Shown: positions 18,780-28,393, numbered from the stretch's first letter. The stretch: DNA of 48,166 nucleotides from Weissella cibaria KACC 11862 (GCF_000193635.1 NZ_AEKT01000015.1:1-48166), one strand, 5' to 3'. Translations and numbers: made by a program. The notes: generated by a model from the sequence alone, not told the origin.

Positions 18780-19139
18780 ATGATGTCACCTCACTCAGTT
18801 GACACGACACATGTATCCGCCACGCCTGAAACCAAGGTGACACCTCGACGCAAAGCGAAGAAGTTTGATATTGTAAACTTCTTGTTGCCCGTCTTTATCG
18901 GCCTTTACGGTATATCGAGTGTGGCAGATACAATGATTCGACCGGTTCAAGTCGGTATCGTGGCCCTTTCACTAGGGTTGTTATCAATTGCCATTCTCTT
19001 AGGCGTTATTCGCGTCGTCCGTACAGCGGTTCGACGTAACTCTATAAAGCGAGCTATTTTAGGAAACCTACCTTTATTTGGTCTGATAGTTGCTTGGATT
19101 TTGAAAGCTATTTCCTTTAGTTACTACTTTACGCGTTAA
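18780..19139 (+). CDS. Small membrane protein, function unknown
   Basis: A 119-aa protein with a Thr/Arg/Lys-rich N-terminal tail of about 30 residues followed by three predicted membrane segments (about 35-55, 60-83 and 97-117), with a basic loop VRTAVRRNSIKR before the last. I do not recognise the family. The ATG at 18780 is preferred because GGAGA (18767-18771) is at the right distance; ATGs at 18765 and 18783 are also in frame. It lies 92 bases before the exported Ser-rich protein and may be co-expressed with it, although a -10 element is visible between them. Confidence 0.75.
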   Translation: MMSPHSVDTTHVSATPETKVTPRRKAKKFDIVNFLLPVFIGLYGISSVADTMIRPVQVGIVALSLGLLSIAILLGVIRVVRTAVRRNSIKRAILGNLPLFGLIVAWILKAISFSYYFTR

Positions 19140-19192
19140 CATTTTCTAGTTTTACGGATAAATGATTTAACTCATACAAACCCATGTATAAT

Positions 19193-19198
19193 ATACGG
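19193..19198 (+). promoter_or_regulatory. -10 element of the exported protein gene
   Basis: TATAAT at 19193-19198, 33 bases before the ATG. The -35 region is weak (ATTTAA-like). Confidence 0.45.
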
Positions 19199-19231
19199 GA
19201 ATGTATGGTTTATAGAGAAAAGAGAGAAAAA

Positions 19232-20686
19232 ATGAAAGAGACTACGAGTAAGTACCTGGTCCGCGGATTAGCGACCGGTCTACTTTTAACTGGTTTAGGT
19301 GCTGGTTACACCACAACCAACGTAGCCGCTGATGATGTGATTCCTGGTCAAGAGCAACTCGCTCCGGTTACACAGTCACAATCTTTCACGGTTACGTTTA
19401 AAAATATGTATATTGGCAGTTCACATCTCGGGGATGCAATTAGCATTAACGTTACCGCAGATGCTGCCGGCGACTACATCGCCATTATTCCTGACAATTT
19501 CCTACAGAATAGAATTGCAACGGATCAATTAGCAACATTGGTTGATCCAAATGCTTATACGTACATCAACGATCGATCAGTTAAACTAAACGCTGATTAC
19601 CTTGCTGCTTCAGGCATGCAGAACCTTGATGTCCCTGTATACTACGCAGGTGATCCAACGTCGCAAGCAGTGGCTGCTGAAGCCGCTGCTGATGCCCAGC
19701 GTGCATCAGATATCGCTGCCTCACAAGCCGCCGAATCTTCAGCGGCTTCGTACAACGCCATGGTATCTTCGTTAGCAGCCCAAGAATCTTCTGCTGCAGC
19801 GGCTTCACTATCAGCATTGCAAGCAACGCAAAACGTCAGCTATTCAGATTCAACGCCATCAGATTCAATTAACGTGCCAAGCGAAGCACCTGAACCCGTG
19901 ACACCTCACGGAAGTATGGCACCTAGCTCTGTCATACCAAGCGATAGCGTAGCGCCGAGCGAAAGTTCTGAATCAATCGCACCAAGTTACAGTAGTTCGC
20001 TAAGCGTCGTGCCAAGTTCAATTACTTTGCCTAAGAGTAGCGACTTATCAGGTTCGGTTGCACCAAGTAATAGTGTGCCAATGCCACCTGTGTCATCGAT
20101 CGACTCAAGTGCATCAGCAACCCCAATTACATCTGCAAGCAGTGTTTCACAAACGTCAGTTGCCCCTTCGGAGTCAGCCGTCAGCGTTGCACCACGTAAT
20201 GTTCGTCAGACGTCAAAGCCAGCTATCGACTTAGCGACAGTCACGGCGGCGTCTGTGATCACTTCAGTTAATGCAACAACGCAGGCTTTAGCACCAAAGC
20301 TGGTTGCTGGGCGCACACCTCAAAAAAGCGTAGCTGTTGCTAAGCAAACGACTGATACACCTGCAACAACCGACACGGTCACAACTCCCAATGCTTCACA
20401 GCCAACTCAAACGGCCGTGGCTAGTGTTGCCCACCAAGCGACCGTTGCCGAAGCAGCACAGAAAAATGCATTACCTAATATTTTCAAGAACAATACGACA
20501 ACCCACTTAGATTTGACGAATAACACACCAGCTTACAAGCCGGAATCTACTTTCAACACGGGTAACGTTACCTCTGTTGCGTCAATTTTGGTTTCAGCCT
20601 TCTCTGGTTTCGCTTACTTCCTCGGTGGCGTGCCAAAGGGTGTTACGCGTTTCTTCGATTGGATGTTCAATCTATTCGGTAAGTAA
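19232..20686 (+). CDS. Exported Ser/Ala/Thr-rich surface protein
   Basis: A 484-aa protein with a signal peptide (about residues 1-34: basic start, hydrophobic GLATGLLLTGLGAG core, cleavage likely after NVAA). It continues with a compact domain of about 110 residues (FTVTFKN to VYYAG), an Ala/Ser-rich stretch that may be helical, and a long low-complexity region with repeated P-S-x-S-x-x-P-S units. It ends in a hydrophobic segment SVASILVSAFSGFAYFLGG and a basic, aromatic tail. There is no LPxTG motif, so it is not a classical sortase substrate; the C-terminal hydrophobic segment may hold it in the membrane. The ATG at 19232 is preferred (AGAGAGA upstream). I do not recognise the N-terminal domain. 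Confidence 0.8.
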   Translation: MKETTSKYLVRGLATGLLLTGLGAGYTTTNVAADDVIPGQEQLAPVTQSQSFTVTFKNMYIGSSHLGDAISINVTADAAGDYIAIIPDNFLQNRIATDQLATLVDPNAYTYINDRSVKLNADYLAASGMQNLDVPVYYAGDPTSQAVAAEAAADAQRASDIAASQAAESSAASYNAMVSSLAAQESSAAAASLSALQATQNVSYSDSTPSDSINVPSEAPEPVTPHGSMAPSSVIPSDSVAPSESSESIAPSYSSSLSVVPSSITLPKSSDLSGSVAPSNSVPMPPVSSIDSSASATPITSASSVSQTSVAPSESAVSVAPRNVRQTSKPAIDLATVTAASVITSVNATTQALAPKLVAGRTPQKSVAVAKQTTDTPATTDTVTTPNASQPTQTAVASVAHQATVAEAAQKNALPNIFKNNTTTHLDLTNNTPAYKPESTFNTGNVTSVASILVSAFSGFAYFLGGVPKGVTRFFDWMFNLFGK

Positions 20687-20699
20687 ACTTAATCAACAA

Positions 20700-20731
20700 T
20701 AAAAAGCTACCTCAAATGAGGTAGCTTTTTT
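20700..20731. terminator. Bidirectional terminator between the exported protein gene and pepV
   Basis: AAAAAGCTACCTC aat GAGGTAGCTTTTTT is a perfect hairpin serving both convergent genes. Confidence 0.9.
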
Positions 20732-20735
20732 GATC

Positions 20736-22139
20736 TTATTTCGCTAATTTTAACAACGATTCGGCAAAAATGGCCATCGATCGCGTTAAGTTCGCAACGG
20801 GCGTTGATTCATTTGCTTGATGACTCGTAACTGGCACATCTGGGAACTGGCCACCAAAGGCTACCCCACGCTTCAACAAACGCGCATATGACCCACCATT
20901 TGACGTACGGGGGTTCATATACATCCCGGTTTGCTTCGCATAAACTAATGATAACGTCCCAACTAATTCATCTGTTTCGGGGACCAAATGCGGTTCCATT
21001 CCCCCTGGCCACACTTCAACAGTCGCCGCAAAGTCGCCCAAATGCCGTTGGACTTGGGTTGTCACTGCTTGGACATTCACACCTTGTGGGTAACGGAAAT
21101 TCAACAAAATTGTCCCTTGACCATTTTGACTAAATCGCATGACACCAACATTAAGCGTTAAGTCCCCCATCACGTCATCATGATACCGCAGTCCGAGGTT
21201 TTCGGCGCCAATATCATCATGTACAACGCGACCAATGAAATCCAAAAATGTTTTGGCATCGGCATTAAATGCAAAACGGCGCAAGAAGTTGGCCAAATAG
21301 GTGCCCGCGTTTTCACCATCTTGCGGGTAAGCCCCGTGCGCTTGCACACCCTTCAACAAGAGGCGTACTTCTTGATCACGAACTTCACTTTGCCCACTTA
21401 AAAACGGATATTGTGCCAAATACGGCGCAAATTCATTTTGTACTTGAGCTGGATTTGGCACTGAAACACGCGCTCGTGCTTCGCCTGGAACAACATTTGG
21501 TCGTGAGCCAGCAATGAAACGTCGTAGCACGTAATCTCCGGTAGTCTGGTTAGCAAACCGCAGTTGCACCGTCTGAAAGGCTTTTTCACCATTCACAACT
21601 GGGAAGGCGCCGTCTGGTGAAAATCCCATTGTCGGCTCACCTTCTACCTCGAAGTAACGAGGTAAATCACGCCAACCATTTTCCTCATCCGTCCCAATAA
21701 TTAAACGAATTTTGCGGGTCAGTGTGATTTCATGGTCTGCTAAATACTTCATCGCATAATACGCACTCATCAGGTCGGCCTTCATGTCGGCTGCACCACG
21801 CCCAAAATAGAGGCCATCCAAAATTTCTGGCTTAAATGGATCACGTAACCAGCCTTCACCAGCGGGCACGATATCAATATGCGTCAAAATAGCGACCGTT
21901 TCGGCTGCATCAGCCGGTCCGTACTCAATCCACGTGACCATGTTATCAACCCGACCATAACGGAAGCCATCACGCGCAGCCAATTCTTCCATCTTTGCTA
22001 AAGCACGCGCCATGTCAACGCCAAACGGGGTCCGATCCGACTGTGTATTTGGATCTAATATTGATGGTATTTTTACAATTTGATTTAAGTCGGCAATCAA
22101 ATCCGCCTCATACGGCTTTGTTCGTTCGAACCATTCCAT
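20736..22139 (-). CDS. pepV: Dipeptidase PepV
   Basis: An M20-family zinc dipeptidase that degrades dipeptides imported or released during proteolysis. Metal and catalytic residues are visible: HIDIVP (about residue 85), [13 protein letters not shown] (about 113-125) and the Glu-Glu of TDEENGW (about 150). Length 467 aa matches PepV of lactobacilli. I use the ATG at 22139 with AGAGAA upstream; a GTG at 22157 has no ribosome binding site. It is convergent with the exported protein gene. Confidence 0.95.
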   Translation of the reverse strand: MEWFERTKPYEADLIADLNQIVKIPSILDPNTQSDRTPFGVDMARALAKMEELAARDGFRYGRVDNMVTWIEYGPADAAETVAILTHIDIVPAGEGWLRDPFKPEILDGLYFGRGAADMKADLMSAYYAMKYLADHEITLTRKIRLIIGTDEENGWRDLPRYFEVEGEPTMGFSPDGAFPVVNGEKAFQTVQLRFANQTTGDYVLRRFIAGSRPNVVPGEARARVSVPNPAQVQNEFAPYLAQYPFLSGQSEVRDQEVRLLLKGVQAHGAYPQDGENAGTYLANFLRRFAFNADAKTFLDFIGRVVHDDIGAENLGLRYHDDVMGDLTLNVGVMRFSQNGQGTILLNFRYPQGVNVQAVTTQVQRHLGDFAATVEVWPGGMEPHLVPETDELVGTLSLVYAKQTGMYMNPRTSNGGSYARLLKRGVAFGGQFPDVPVTSHQANESTPVANLTRSMAIFAESLLKLAK

Positions 22140-22207
22140 AGCGTTCTCTTTTCTCACGGTTTTTTAATACTTTAAATTTTAAACCAGTTTGCCAACCCCT
22201 GTAAAGC

Positions 22208-22243
22208 CAAAAAGCGAGGACAACCACGTGTCCTCGCTTTTTT
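22208..22243. terminator. Terminator of the APC permease gene
   Basis: AAAAAGCGAGGACA...TGTCCTCGCTTTTTT forms a symmetric hairpin just after the permease stop codon. Confidence 0.9.
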
Positions 22244-22253
22244 ATAACCTGTT

Positions 22254-23585
22254 TTATGCGCGCTTCTTCTTGTAGTAGTAGAAGACTGGTAATCCAATCA
22301 AGACTAGTACGATTGACAAAGCAGCCCCTGCAAAGTCGTTGATAATTGTTGAGCCCAAAACAAACAAGGCACCAAAAATGGCAACTAATGGTGTAATTGG
22401 GAACAATGGTGTCTTGAACAACGTATCCTGTTCAGCCAAAAGCCCCTTTTTCACTTGGCGACGCAAGATGAAGACACCGAAGAATGCTGCGGTATAGAAA
22501 ATCCAAATCGTAAAGATCGCAATATCTGACAAACGATCCACACCCTTGGTATAGAAGATATCCAACAACACCGTCATCAACGTCACCGTGATAATGGCAT
22601 TAACTGGCTCTTGCGTCTTACGTGTTAGCTTGCTCAAATACTTTGGGAACAAGCCATCTAATGACATCGCGTAAGCCATTCGTGGGAATGACAACATCTT
22701 ACCATTCAACGTTCCCAACATTGAAATGATAATAGCCAAACTCAACGCACGCCCACCAAAGTCACCAAAGGCAGCTCGAACCACCGCAAACGTCGCATTG
22801 TTTTGCAACGCCACAATCTTATCTGATGGCAAAGCATGGTACACACCAAACGTCACCCCAACATAGGCCAAGACAACGATTAGCAACCCACCCACGATTG
22901 AACGAGGTAAGTCACGGCGTGGGTTCTTCAACTCACCAGCGATGTTTGATAGCAAAATCCAACCATCATACGCAAACAACGTTGCCAGGATGGCCATTCC
23001 AAAACCACCACCGGTCGTTGCCACTTGGTGAACCGTTTGGCCCAATGCATCAACCTTACCGAAGAACAAGCCATACACAATCAAGACCGCGATTGGCACC
23101 AACTTAATTGAGGTCGTTGCCACTTGGAAAGCAGCCGGTACCCGATTCTCCAACATGTTGATGCCAGCCACAAAGACCACGAAGATAACTGAAATCCAAG
23201 TGGCTGATGATTGTGACAAGCCCAAGAAGTTCGCCGTCAAGAATGCGGCATACCCTGCGATTGAAGCAATAACGGCCGGTGCATAAACAACCACTTGCAT
23301 CCAACCAGCTAAGAATCCAGCCGCAGGACCATAAAGCTCTTCAATGTAACTGTACAAGCCACCGGTCTTTGGCAAGCGCGCACCAACCTCGGCAATTGTT
23401 AGTCCTGCCGCCAGCGTAATCACACCACCGACAATCCAAGCTAACAACCCAGCCGTTGATGAACCCGCTGTTTGCAAGACACCCGCTTGCTTAAAGAAGA
23501 TTCCCGAACCAATCACGGTTCCGATAACCATCGCTAACCCCGACCAAATACCCATCGATCGTTTCAATTCAATCTTGTTTTCCAT
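22254..23585 (-). CDS. APC-family amino acid permease (SteT-like)
   Basis: A membrane transporter of 443 aa with about 12 hydrophobic segments. The N-terminal substrate-site motif GTVIGSGIFFK (about residues 20-30) is typical of the L-amino acid transporter (LAT) branch that includes the Ser/Thr exchanger SteT. The start is the ATG at 23585 (AGGAA upstream); the longer frame reaching 23636 would begin inside the terminator hairpin. The gene is preceded by an Asn-rich leader peptide and a terminator (23622-23763), suggesting amino-acid-responsive attenuation. Substrate not determinable; the leader hints at asparagine. Confidence 0.88.
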   Translation of the reverse strand: MENKIELKRSMGIWSGLAMVIGTVIGSGIFFKQAGVLQTAGSSTAGLLAWIVGGVITLAAGLTIAEVGARLPKTGGLYSYIEELYGPAAGFLAGWMQVVVYAPAVIASIAGYAAFLTANFLGLSQSSATWISVIFVVFVAGINMLENRVPAAFQVATTSIKLVPIAVLIVYGLFFGKVDALGQTVHQVATTGGGFGMAILATLFAYDGWILLSNIAGELKNPRRDLPRSIVGGLLIVVLAYVGVTFGVYHALPSDKIVALQNNATFAVVRAAFGDFGGRALSLAIIISMLGTLNGKMLSFPRMAYAMSLDGLFPKYLSKLTRKTQEPVNAIITVTLMTVLLDIFYTKGVDRLSDIAIFTIWIFYTAAFFGVFILRRQVKKGLLAEQDTLFKTPLFPITPLVAIFGALFVLGSTIINDFAGAALSIVLVLIGLPVFYYYKKKRA

Positions 23586-23621
23586 AACGTAATTCCTACA
23601 ACTCCCACATAACAATGATAT

Positions 23622-23661
23622 AAAAAAAGCAGCCACCCAATCCTAGCGATTGGATGACTGC
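23622..23661 (-). terminator. Terminator / attenuator between leader peptide and permease
   Basis: A 14-bp stem (arms 23648-23661 and 23629-23642, with G-U pairs) and a 5-base loop, followed by seven T on the minus strand. It begins 9 bases after the leader-peptide stop and ends 36 bases before the permease ATG, with no obvious promoter in between. Confidence 0.85.
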
Positions 23662-23670
23662 AAATCGTTC

Positions 23671-23763
23671 TTACAGTTCAAGCGTTACACGAAAACGCCC
23701 AATCACTAATTGTGTTGAGTTTGAACGATCATTATTATTATTGTTATTTGCAAAGATAAACAT
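23671..23763 (-). CDS. Asn-rich leader peptide (30 aa)
   Basis: A short open frame with a strong ribosome binding site (AAGGAG) 7 bases before its ATG. It begins MFIFANNNNNND, with six consecutive Asn codons (positions 6-11) and another Asn at 15, and ends RFRVTLEL. Its codons 20-22 contain GTGATTGGG, which can pair with the 5' arm of the downstream terminator (TCCAATCGC, 9 bp with two G-U). This is the arrangement of a classical transcription attenuator. It could instead be a free-standing microprotein. Confidence 0.7.
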   Translation of the reverse strand: MFIFANNNNNNDRSNSTQLVIGRFRVTLEL

Positions 23764-23812
23764 AATCGTTCTCCTTCTTTTTAGTGTGCATTTTCATAAC
23801 GATTAAAATCTT

Positions 23813-23840
23813 ATCATATTCTCAGAAATTAAACAAGCAA
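23813..23840 (-). promoter_or_regulatory. Promoter of the leader peptide and permease
   Basis: TTGCTT (23835-23840), a 16-base spacer and TATGAT (23813-23818) on the minus strand. Transcription would start near 23806, giving a 43-base untranslated lead to the peptide ATG. Confidence 0.7.
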
Positions 23841-23841
23841 T

Positions 23842-23886
23842 AAAAAAATCTCAAAAACCAAGCGCGTTACCCTTAGTTTTTGAGAT
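23842..23886 (-). terminator. Rho-independent terminator of gnd
   Basis: An 11-bp perfect stem (23848-23858 and 23876-23886) with a 17-base loop, then seven T on the minus strand. Confidence 0.85.
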
Positions 23887-23917
23887 TAATTGTTTTTAAT
23901 ATTAACTATTAACGAGA

Positions 23918-25345
23918 TTAAGCTTCTTCATACCATGAGTAGTGGTACATCTCACCAGCTGGCTTATCCGTACGCTCGTAAGTGTGCGCACCGAAGTAAT
24001 CACGTTGCGCTTGAATCAAGTTAGCAGGCAACACTTCAGAACGGTATGAGTCAAAGTAAGCAACCGCTGCTGACAATGATGGTACTGGTACACCAGCTGC
24101 CGTTGCCAAAGCAATCACACGACGGGCTGCTGCTTGATACTTCTCGGCAACATCCTTGAAGTATGGATCCAACAACAAGTTGTGCAAACCGGCTTCATTG
24201 TCGTAAGCATCTGTAATACGTTGCAAGAAGCGGGCACGAATAATCGCACCAGCGCGCCACAATTGAGCTAACTCACCGTATTGCAAATCCCAGTCATAGT
24301 GATCTGAGGCCATACGCAATTGGTCGAAACCTTGTGCATATGACATGATCTTACCAAAGTACAATGCTTCGCGGATGTCTTCAACCGTCGCGTCTACATC
24401 CCCTTCAAAGCTAAACTCAGGACCGGCCAAAACCTTAGAAGCAGCCACACGGTCGTCCTTCATTGCTGAAATGTAACGCGCGTAAACTGATTCCGTAATC
24501 AATGATTGTGGGGCACCAACTTCAAGGGCTGATTGTGATGACCACTTTCCAGTTCCCTTGTTACCAGCACGGTCCAAAATCATATCAACCATTGGCTTGC
24601 CTGAACCCAAATCATCATCACGTGTCAAAATGTCCGCCGTGATTTCAATCAAGTATGAGTCCAACTCACCCTTGTTCCACTCAGCAAATGTGCCTGCCAA
24701 AGCATCCTTGTCCAACTTCAACAAACGCTTCAACAAGTCGTATGACTCAGCAATCAATTGCATATCGCCATATTCGATACCGTTGTGGACCATCTTGACG
24801 TAGTGACCGGCACCATTTGGTCCGATGTAAGCAACCGTTGGCTTGCCATCTTCAGGTGCCTTCGCAGCAATTTCCTTCAAGATTGGCTCAACCAAATCAT
24901 AAGCGTCGCGTTGGCCACCAGGCATCATTGAAGGACCTTGCAAGGCACCCAATTCACCACCTGATACACCCATGCCGATGAAGTTGATGCCTGATTGGGC
25001 CAACTTCTCTGAACGACGCATTGTATCCTCGAAGAACGTGTTTCCACCATCAATCAAAATGTCACCCTTTTCCAAGAAAGGTAGCAATTCTTCAATGACG
25101 GCATCAGTTCCGGCACCAGCCTTAACCATCAACAAGATACGACGTGGGGCCTTAATTGACTTCACGAATTCCTCGACAGTATAACCTGGTACAAACTTCT
25201 TGTCTGAGTGCGTTTGTACCAAATCTTCAGTACGAGCGCTTGAACGGTTGTAAACAGCCACCGTGTAACCACGTGACTCAACATTCAAAGCCAAATTACG
25301 ACCCATAACGGCCAAACCAACAACACCAAAATCTGCAGTTGCCAT
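23918..25345 (-). CDS. gnd: 6-phosphogluconate dehydrogenase, decarboxylating
   Basis: Converts 6-phosphogluconate to ribulose 5-phosphate, CO2 and NAD(P)H, the second oxidative step feeding the phosphoketolase pathway. The Rossmann start [15 protein letters not shown] (about residues 7-21), the substrate signature [18 protein letters not shown] (about 255-273) and the catalytic Lys/Asn region ([17 protein letters not shown], about 180) are intact. Length 475 aa is normal, and GGAGG lies 10 bases before the ATG. Single-gene unit. Confidence 0.97.
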   Translation of the reverse strand: MATADFGVVGLAVMGRNLALNVESRGYTVAVYNRSSARTEDLVQTHSDKKFVPGYTVEEFVKSIKAPRRILLMVKAGAGTDAVIEELLPFLEKGDILIDGGNTFFEDTMRRSEKLAQSGINFIGMGVSGGELGALQGPSMMPGGQRDAYDLVEPILKEIAAKAPEDGKPTVAYIGPNGAGHYVKMVHNGIEYGDMQLIAESYDLLKRLLKLDKDALAGTFAEWNKGELDSYLIEITADILTRDDDLGSGKPMVDMILDRAGNKGTGKWSSQSALEVGAPQSLITESVYARYISAMKDDRVAASKVLAGPEFSFEGDVDATVEDIREALYFGKIMSYAQGFDQLRMASDHYDWDLQYGELAQLWRAGAIIRARFLQRITDAYDNEAGLHNLLLDPYFKDVAEKYQAAARRVIALATAAGVPVPSLSAAVAYFDSYRSEVLPANLIQAQRDYFGAHTYERTDKPAGEMYHYSWYEEA

Positions 25346-25515
25346 GTTTTATTTTCCTCCAAAGTTTTATCTCTATCCCTCGATTGACTATAAGTTTAGT
25401 CCTCATTAGTTTAAAGTCAAAATAAAAAGTGTTGGTGAATTAATTGTGAAATTGTTTATCCCATATACAAAATTCAGCTAAGTTAATACGCCTTGATTGG
25501 TAAATGAATTTGCGC

Positions 25516-25550
25516 AATAAAAAATGCCGAACAACTTACTGTCCGACATT
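25516..25550 (-). terminator. Terminator after the OYE / small protein operon
   Basis: AATGTCGGACA / TGTTCGGCATT pair with G-U on the minus strand, followed by a T tract. The 170 bases between this and gnd hold no other feature I can see. Confidence 0.8.
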
Positions 25551-25562
25551 CTTTATGCTTAT

Positions 25563-25871
25563 TTAATATTGTGCCAATACGGACGTCACTACTTCATCTG
25601 AAGCTGTTGTCGTCATAAACCGACCCATCGGTGTGATGTCGTGCCGATCTTTAAAGGCTAGCTTCTTGGTTTCAACTAACATCACAGTGAGGTTGTTTTC
25701 CGTCAAAAATAGTTGACCTGGCTTACCGAGTTTTCCCTTCGTGTGCTTGCCAATACGCCAGCTGTGAAAATCAGCCGGCGTGAGTGGATTCTCCTTAGGC
25801 TCAAATGCACCACTGTTGCTTTGCGTCATCACAACGCCAATTAATTCTGCTGTTGGATATTTATCTGCCAT
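25563..25871 (-). CDS. Small protein of unknown function (OYE operon)
   Basis: A 102-aa soluble-looking protein that I do not recognise. It begins MADKYPTAELIGVVMTQSNS and has a basic central stretch (RIGKHTKGKLGKPG). GAGG precedes the ATG at 25871 by 6 bases; the ATG at 25874 is too close. The upstream gene stops at 25874, so the genes almost touch and are translationally coupled. Its association with the flavin oxidoreductase suggests a role in the same process, but nothing in the sequence shows what it is. Confidence 0.75.
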   Translation of the reverse strand: MADKYPTAELIGVVMTQSNSGAFEPKENPLTPADFHSWRIGKHTKGKLGKPGQLFLTENNLTVMLVETKKLAFKDRHDITPMGRFMTTTASDEVVTSVLAQY

Positions 25872-25873
25872 CA

Positions 25874-27034
25874 TTAACCTCGATAGTATGCCCACGGCAC
25901 TTGCGGATCAAATTGCTCATCTGTTGAGACAACAAGTCCCTTCTTGAAACGCGTTAATAACCAGAAACGCAATGGTTCAGGAATACCCAACATGTCAAAA
26001 TCACTTGTTGAAATAGCGTACCGAATACCCTTTTCGTCTTGATTAGTCACCTTTTGTACCCAGTTAGGATCGACAATCAACTCACGCCCAATCGCCGCAC
26101 CATCGACACCTGCTTGTACAAGTGCTTCAACCTGTTCTGGCGTGCGCAACAAGCCAGCTACAATCAACGGAATATTACCCAAAATGGCCTTATACTTCGC
26201 GTACAACGGCTCTTGGTCTTCCTTGTTCATAAACGGCGTCTGGAAAGCATCTTTCAATGAAATGTGGAAATAAGAAATTGGCCGCTTGATAATTTCTTGG
26301 GCCATTGCCAAAGACTGATCAAAACGGATACCTGGCGTTGTTGGTTCCTCAGGTGATTGACGGTACCCAATAATAAATTGGTCATCCGCATACGCGGTCC
26401 GTGCAGCAACAACCGCATCTAAAACAGCCAACCCGTATTGCATACGTGCAGCTAAATCACCACCCCATTCGTCCGTCCGCTGATTAGCGTGTTCTGAGAA
26501 AAACTGTTGCATCGCATACATATTGGCCCCATGCAATTCCACACCAGCAAACCCAGCTGCAATTGCCCGGCGTGTTGCCTCACCAAAATCAGCAATACTC
26601 TGGCGAATTTCGGCATCGGTCATTGGTCGTGGCGTTGCCATACCTGGTTGGTGACCTGGTACATCTGAAGGGCCGATAACATCATCGTGCAAAACAGCAG
26701 CCGTTTGGGCGATACGACCACCAAATGATAGCTGCAAAACAGGGACTGAGCCACGGTTTTTAATGGCATCCGCAATTTTCTTCAGGCCTGGAATTTTCTC
26801 ATCGACATCCGCCCCAATTTGGCCAACATAGGTCTTACCAGCCATCGATACGTAGGCCATTTCGACAATAACTAAGCCCGGGCCACCAGCCCGCATCTTG
26901 TAGTAATTCACCTCATCATCTGTCACGACACCCGTCGCAAATGATGATCGCAAAGTTGTTGGTGGAAAAACAACACGGTTTTTAATTTCAACACCGTTCG
27001 CCAACTTAAAAGGCTCAAGGAATTTATAACTCAT
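25874..27034 (-). CDS. NADH-dependent flavin oxidoreductase (Old Yellow Enzyme family)
   Basis: An FMN-binding TIM-barrel ene-reductase. The start (FKLANGVEIKNRVVFPPTT) and the substrate-binding HGAN motif (VELHGANMYAMQQFFSEHAN, about residues 172-191) are typical, as is RTDEWGG. Length 386 aa. The C-terminal Fe-S/NADH domains of 2,4-dienoyl-CoA reductases are absent, so this is the short OYE type. The natural substrate is unknown. It forms a two-gene unit with the small protein downstream. Confidence 0.9.
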   Translation of the reverse strand: MSYKFLEPFKLANGVEIKNRVVFPPTTLRSSFATGVVTDDEVNYYKMRAGGPGLVIVEMAYVSMAGKTYVGQIGADVDEKIPGLKKIADAIKNRGSVPVLQLSFGGRIAQTAAVLHDDVIGPSDVPGHQPGMATPRPMTDAEIRQSIADFGEATRRAIAAGFAGVELHGANMYAMQQFFSEHANQRTDEWGGDLAARMQYGLAVLDAVVAARTAYADDQFIIGYRQSPEEPTTPGIRFDQSLAMAQEIIKRPISYFHISLKDAFQTPFMNKEDQEPLYAKYKAILGNIPLIVAGLLRTPEQVEALVQAGVDGAAIGRELIVDPNWVQKVTNQDEKGIRYAISTSDFDMLGIPEPLRFWLLTRFKKGLVVSTDEQFDPQVPWAYYRG

Positions 27035-27191
27035 CAGATTTAACTCTTTCTACTTTATATGTGATTACAATTATAGCATTCTGGACAACGGCGTATTGAT
27101 GCCCCTTTTTCTCGCTGAAATCTCAGCTGACATTTACAATAAGTTTAACAAATTTGTCGGCTTGTTTTGTAGAAAAAGAGGGGACTCGAAT

Positions 27192-28331
27192 ATGAAGTTT
27201 GAAACAAAGGTCATTCACGGCGGGACACAAGAAGATCCCTACACGGGTGCTATTACAACGCCAATCTATCAGACGTCAACTTATCACCAACAGACACTTG
27301 GTGGTCATGCAAAATACGAGTATACACGTGGTGAAAACCCTACCCGATTCGCTTTGGAATCAGTGATGGCAGCCATTGAAAACGGAACAGATGGGTTTGC
27401 CTTTTCATCTGGTATGGCAGCGATTCATGCCACAATGAGTTTATTGAAAGCCGGCGACCACATTGTGATGGCCAACGATGTATATGGCGGCACCTTCCGC
27501 TTAGTTAATCGGATTTTAACGGATTTGGGCATTACGTTTACGGCCGTTGATACCGCTGACAGTGTGGCTTTACAAGAAGCGATTAAGCCAACGACGAAAA
27601 TGGTTTATTTGGAATCACCATCAAATCCATTAATGCACGTAACCGATATCGCCGAAGCAGCCCGCATTGCTCACGATTCTGGCGCCATTGCTGTCGTGGA
27701 TAATACGTTCGCCTCGCCTTACAATCAAAACCCCTTAGACCTAGGTGCCGATGTCGTTATTCACTCCGGCACAAAGTATCTAGGTGGTCACGCCGATGTA
27801 TTATCTGGCTTCGTCATTGTGAAGGACGCCGAATTGGCTGAACGAATTAAGTTTATTCAAATGTCAATTGGTGCAGTTTTGTCACCCCAAGATTCATACT
27901 TGGTCCAACGCTCAATTAAAACATTGGCTTTGCGAGTACAGCGTCATAATGAAAACGCCATGGCATTAGCCGAATTCTTAAACAATCACCCCAAGGTAGC
28001 CAAGGTTTATTTCCCTGGCTTGCCTGGCACACCAGACTACGAAATTGCACGTCGTCAAATGCGCGGGTTCGGTGGCATGATGTCAATTGAGCTGCAGCCC
28101 GGGCTGGACGTTAAGCAGTTCGTCGAGAATTTGGATGTCTTCTTATTAGCTGAGTCACTTGGTGGTGTTGAATCTTTGATTGAAGTGCCAGCCATCATGA
28201 CCCATGCATCAATTCCGCGCGACATTCGTTTAGCTAACGGCATTAAGGATGAATTGGTTCGTATTTCAGTCGGCATTGAAGATATCGATGATTTGATTGC
28301 CGACATGACAAAAGGCTTGGATGCCTTGTAA
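27192..28331 (+). CDS. Cystathionine gamma-synthase/lyase family PLP enzyme
   Basis: A fold-type I PLP enzyme of the Cys/Met metabolism family (379 aa). The PLP-anchoring Lys lies in SGTKYLGGHADV (about residue 196); EYTRGENPTR (about 43-52) and FSSGMAAIHAT (about 75) are the phosphate/cofactor contacts. It may act as cystathionine gamma-synthase, gamma-lyase or beta-lyase; the sequence alone does not separate these in LAB. The ATG at 27192 has GAGGGGA upstream; the 32 extra residues back to 27096 look untranslated. It is monocistronic. Confidence 0.92.
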   Translation: MKFETKVIHGGTQEDPYTGAITTPIYQTSTYHQQTLGGHAKYEYTRGENPTRFALESVMAAIENGTDGFAFSSGMAAIHATMSLLKAGDHIVMANDVYGGTFRLVNRILTDLGITFTAVDTADSVALQEAIKPTTKMVYLESPSNPLMHVTDIAEAARIAHDSGAIAVVDNTFASPYNQNPLDLGADVVIHSGTKYLGGHADVLSGFVIVKDAELAERIKFIQMSIGAVLSPQDSYLVQRSIKTLALRVQRHNENAMALAEFLNNHPKVAKVYFPGLPGTPDYEIARRQMRGFGGMMSIELQPGLDVKQFVENLDVFLLAESLGGVESLIEVPAIMTHASIPRDIRLANGIKDELVRISVGIEDIDDLIADMTKGLDAL

Positions 28332-28352
28332 TATTGCTTAAACAGGCAAAAT

Positions 28353-28393
28353 AAAAACCGCGTTAACGTATATCTACGTTTAACGCGGTTTTT
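28353..28393. terminator. Bidirectional terminator
   Basis: AAAAACCGCGTTAA-CGTA...TACG-TTTAACGCGGTTTTT lies between the PLP enzyme gene (plus) and the 45-aa basic protein gene (minus) and can serve both. Confidence 0.9.

Noticed and set aside
19232-20686. Sortase-anchored or SRR glycoprotein adhesin
   Set aside because: There is no LPxTG motif and no accessory SecA2/Gtf genes; Ser content is high but the repeats are short and irregular.
23629-23642. GGGTGG in the permease terminator as a T-box motif
   Set aside because: The rest of the T-box consensus (ACCGCG) and stem I are missing, and a translated leader peptide fills the space; coincidental.
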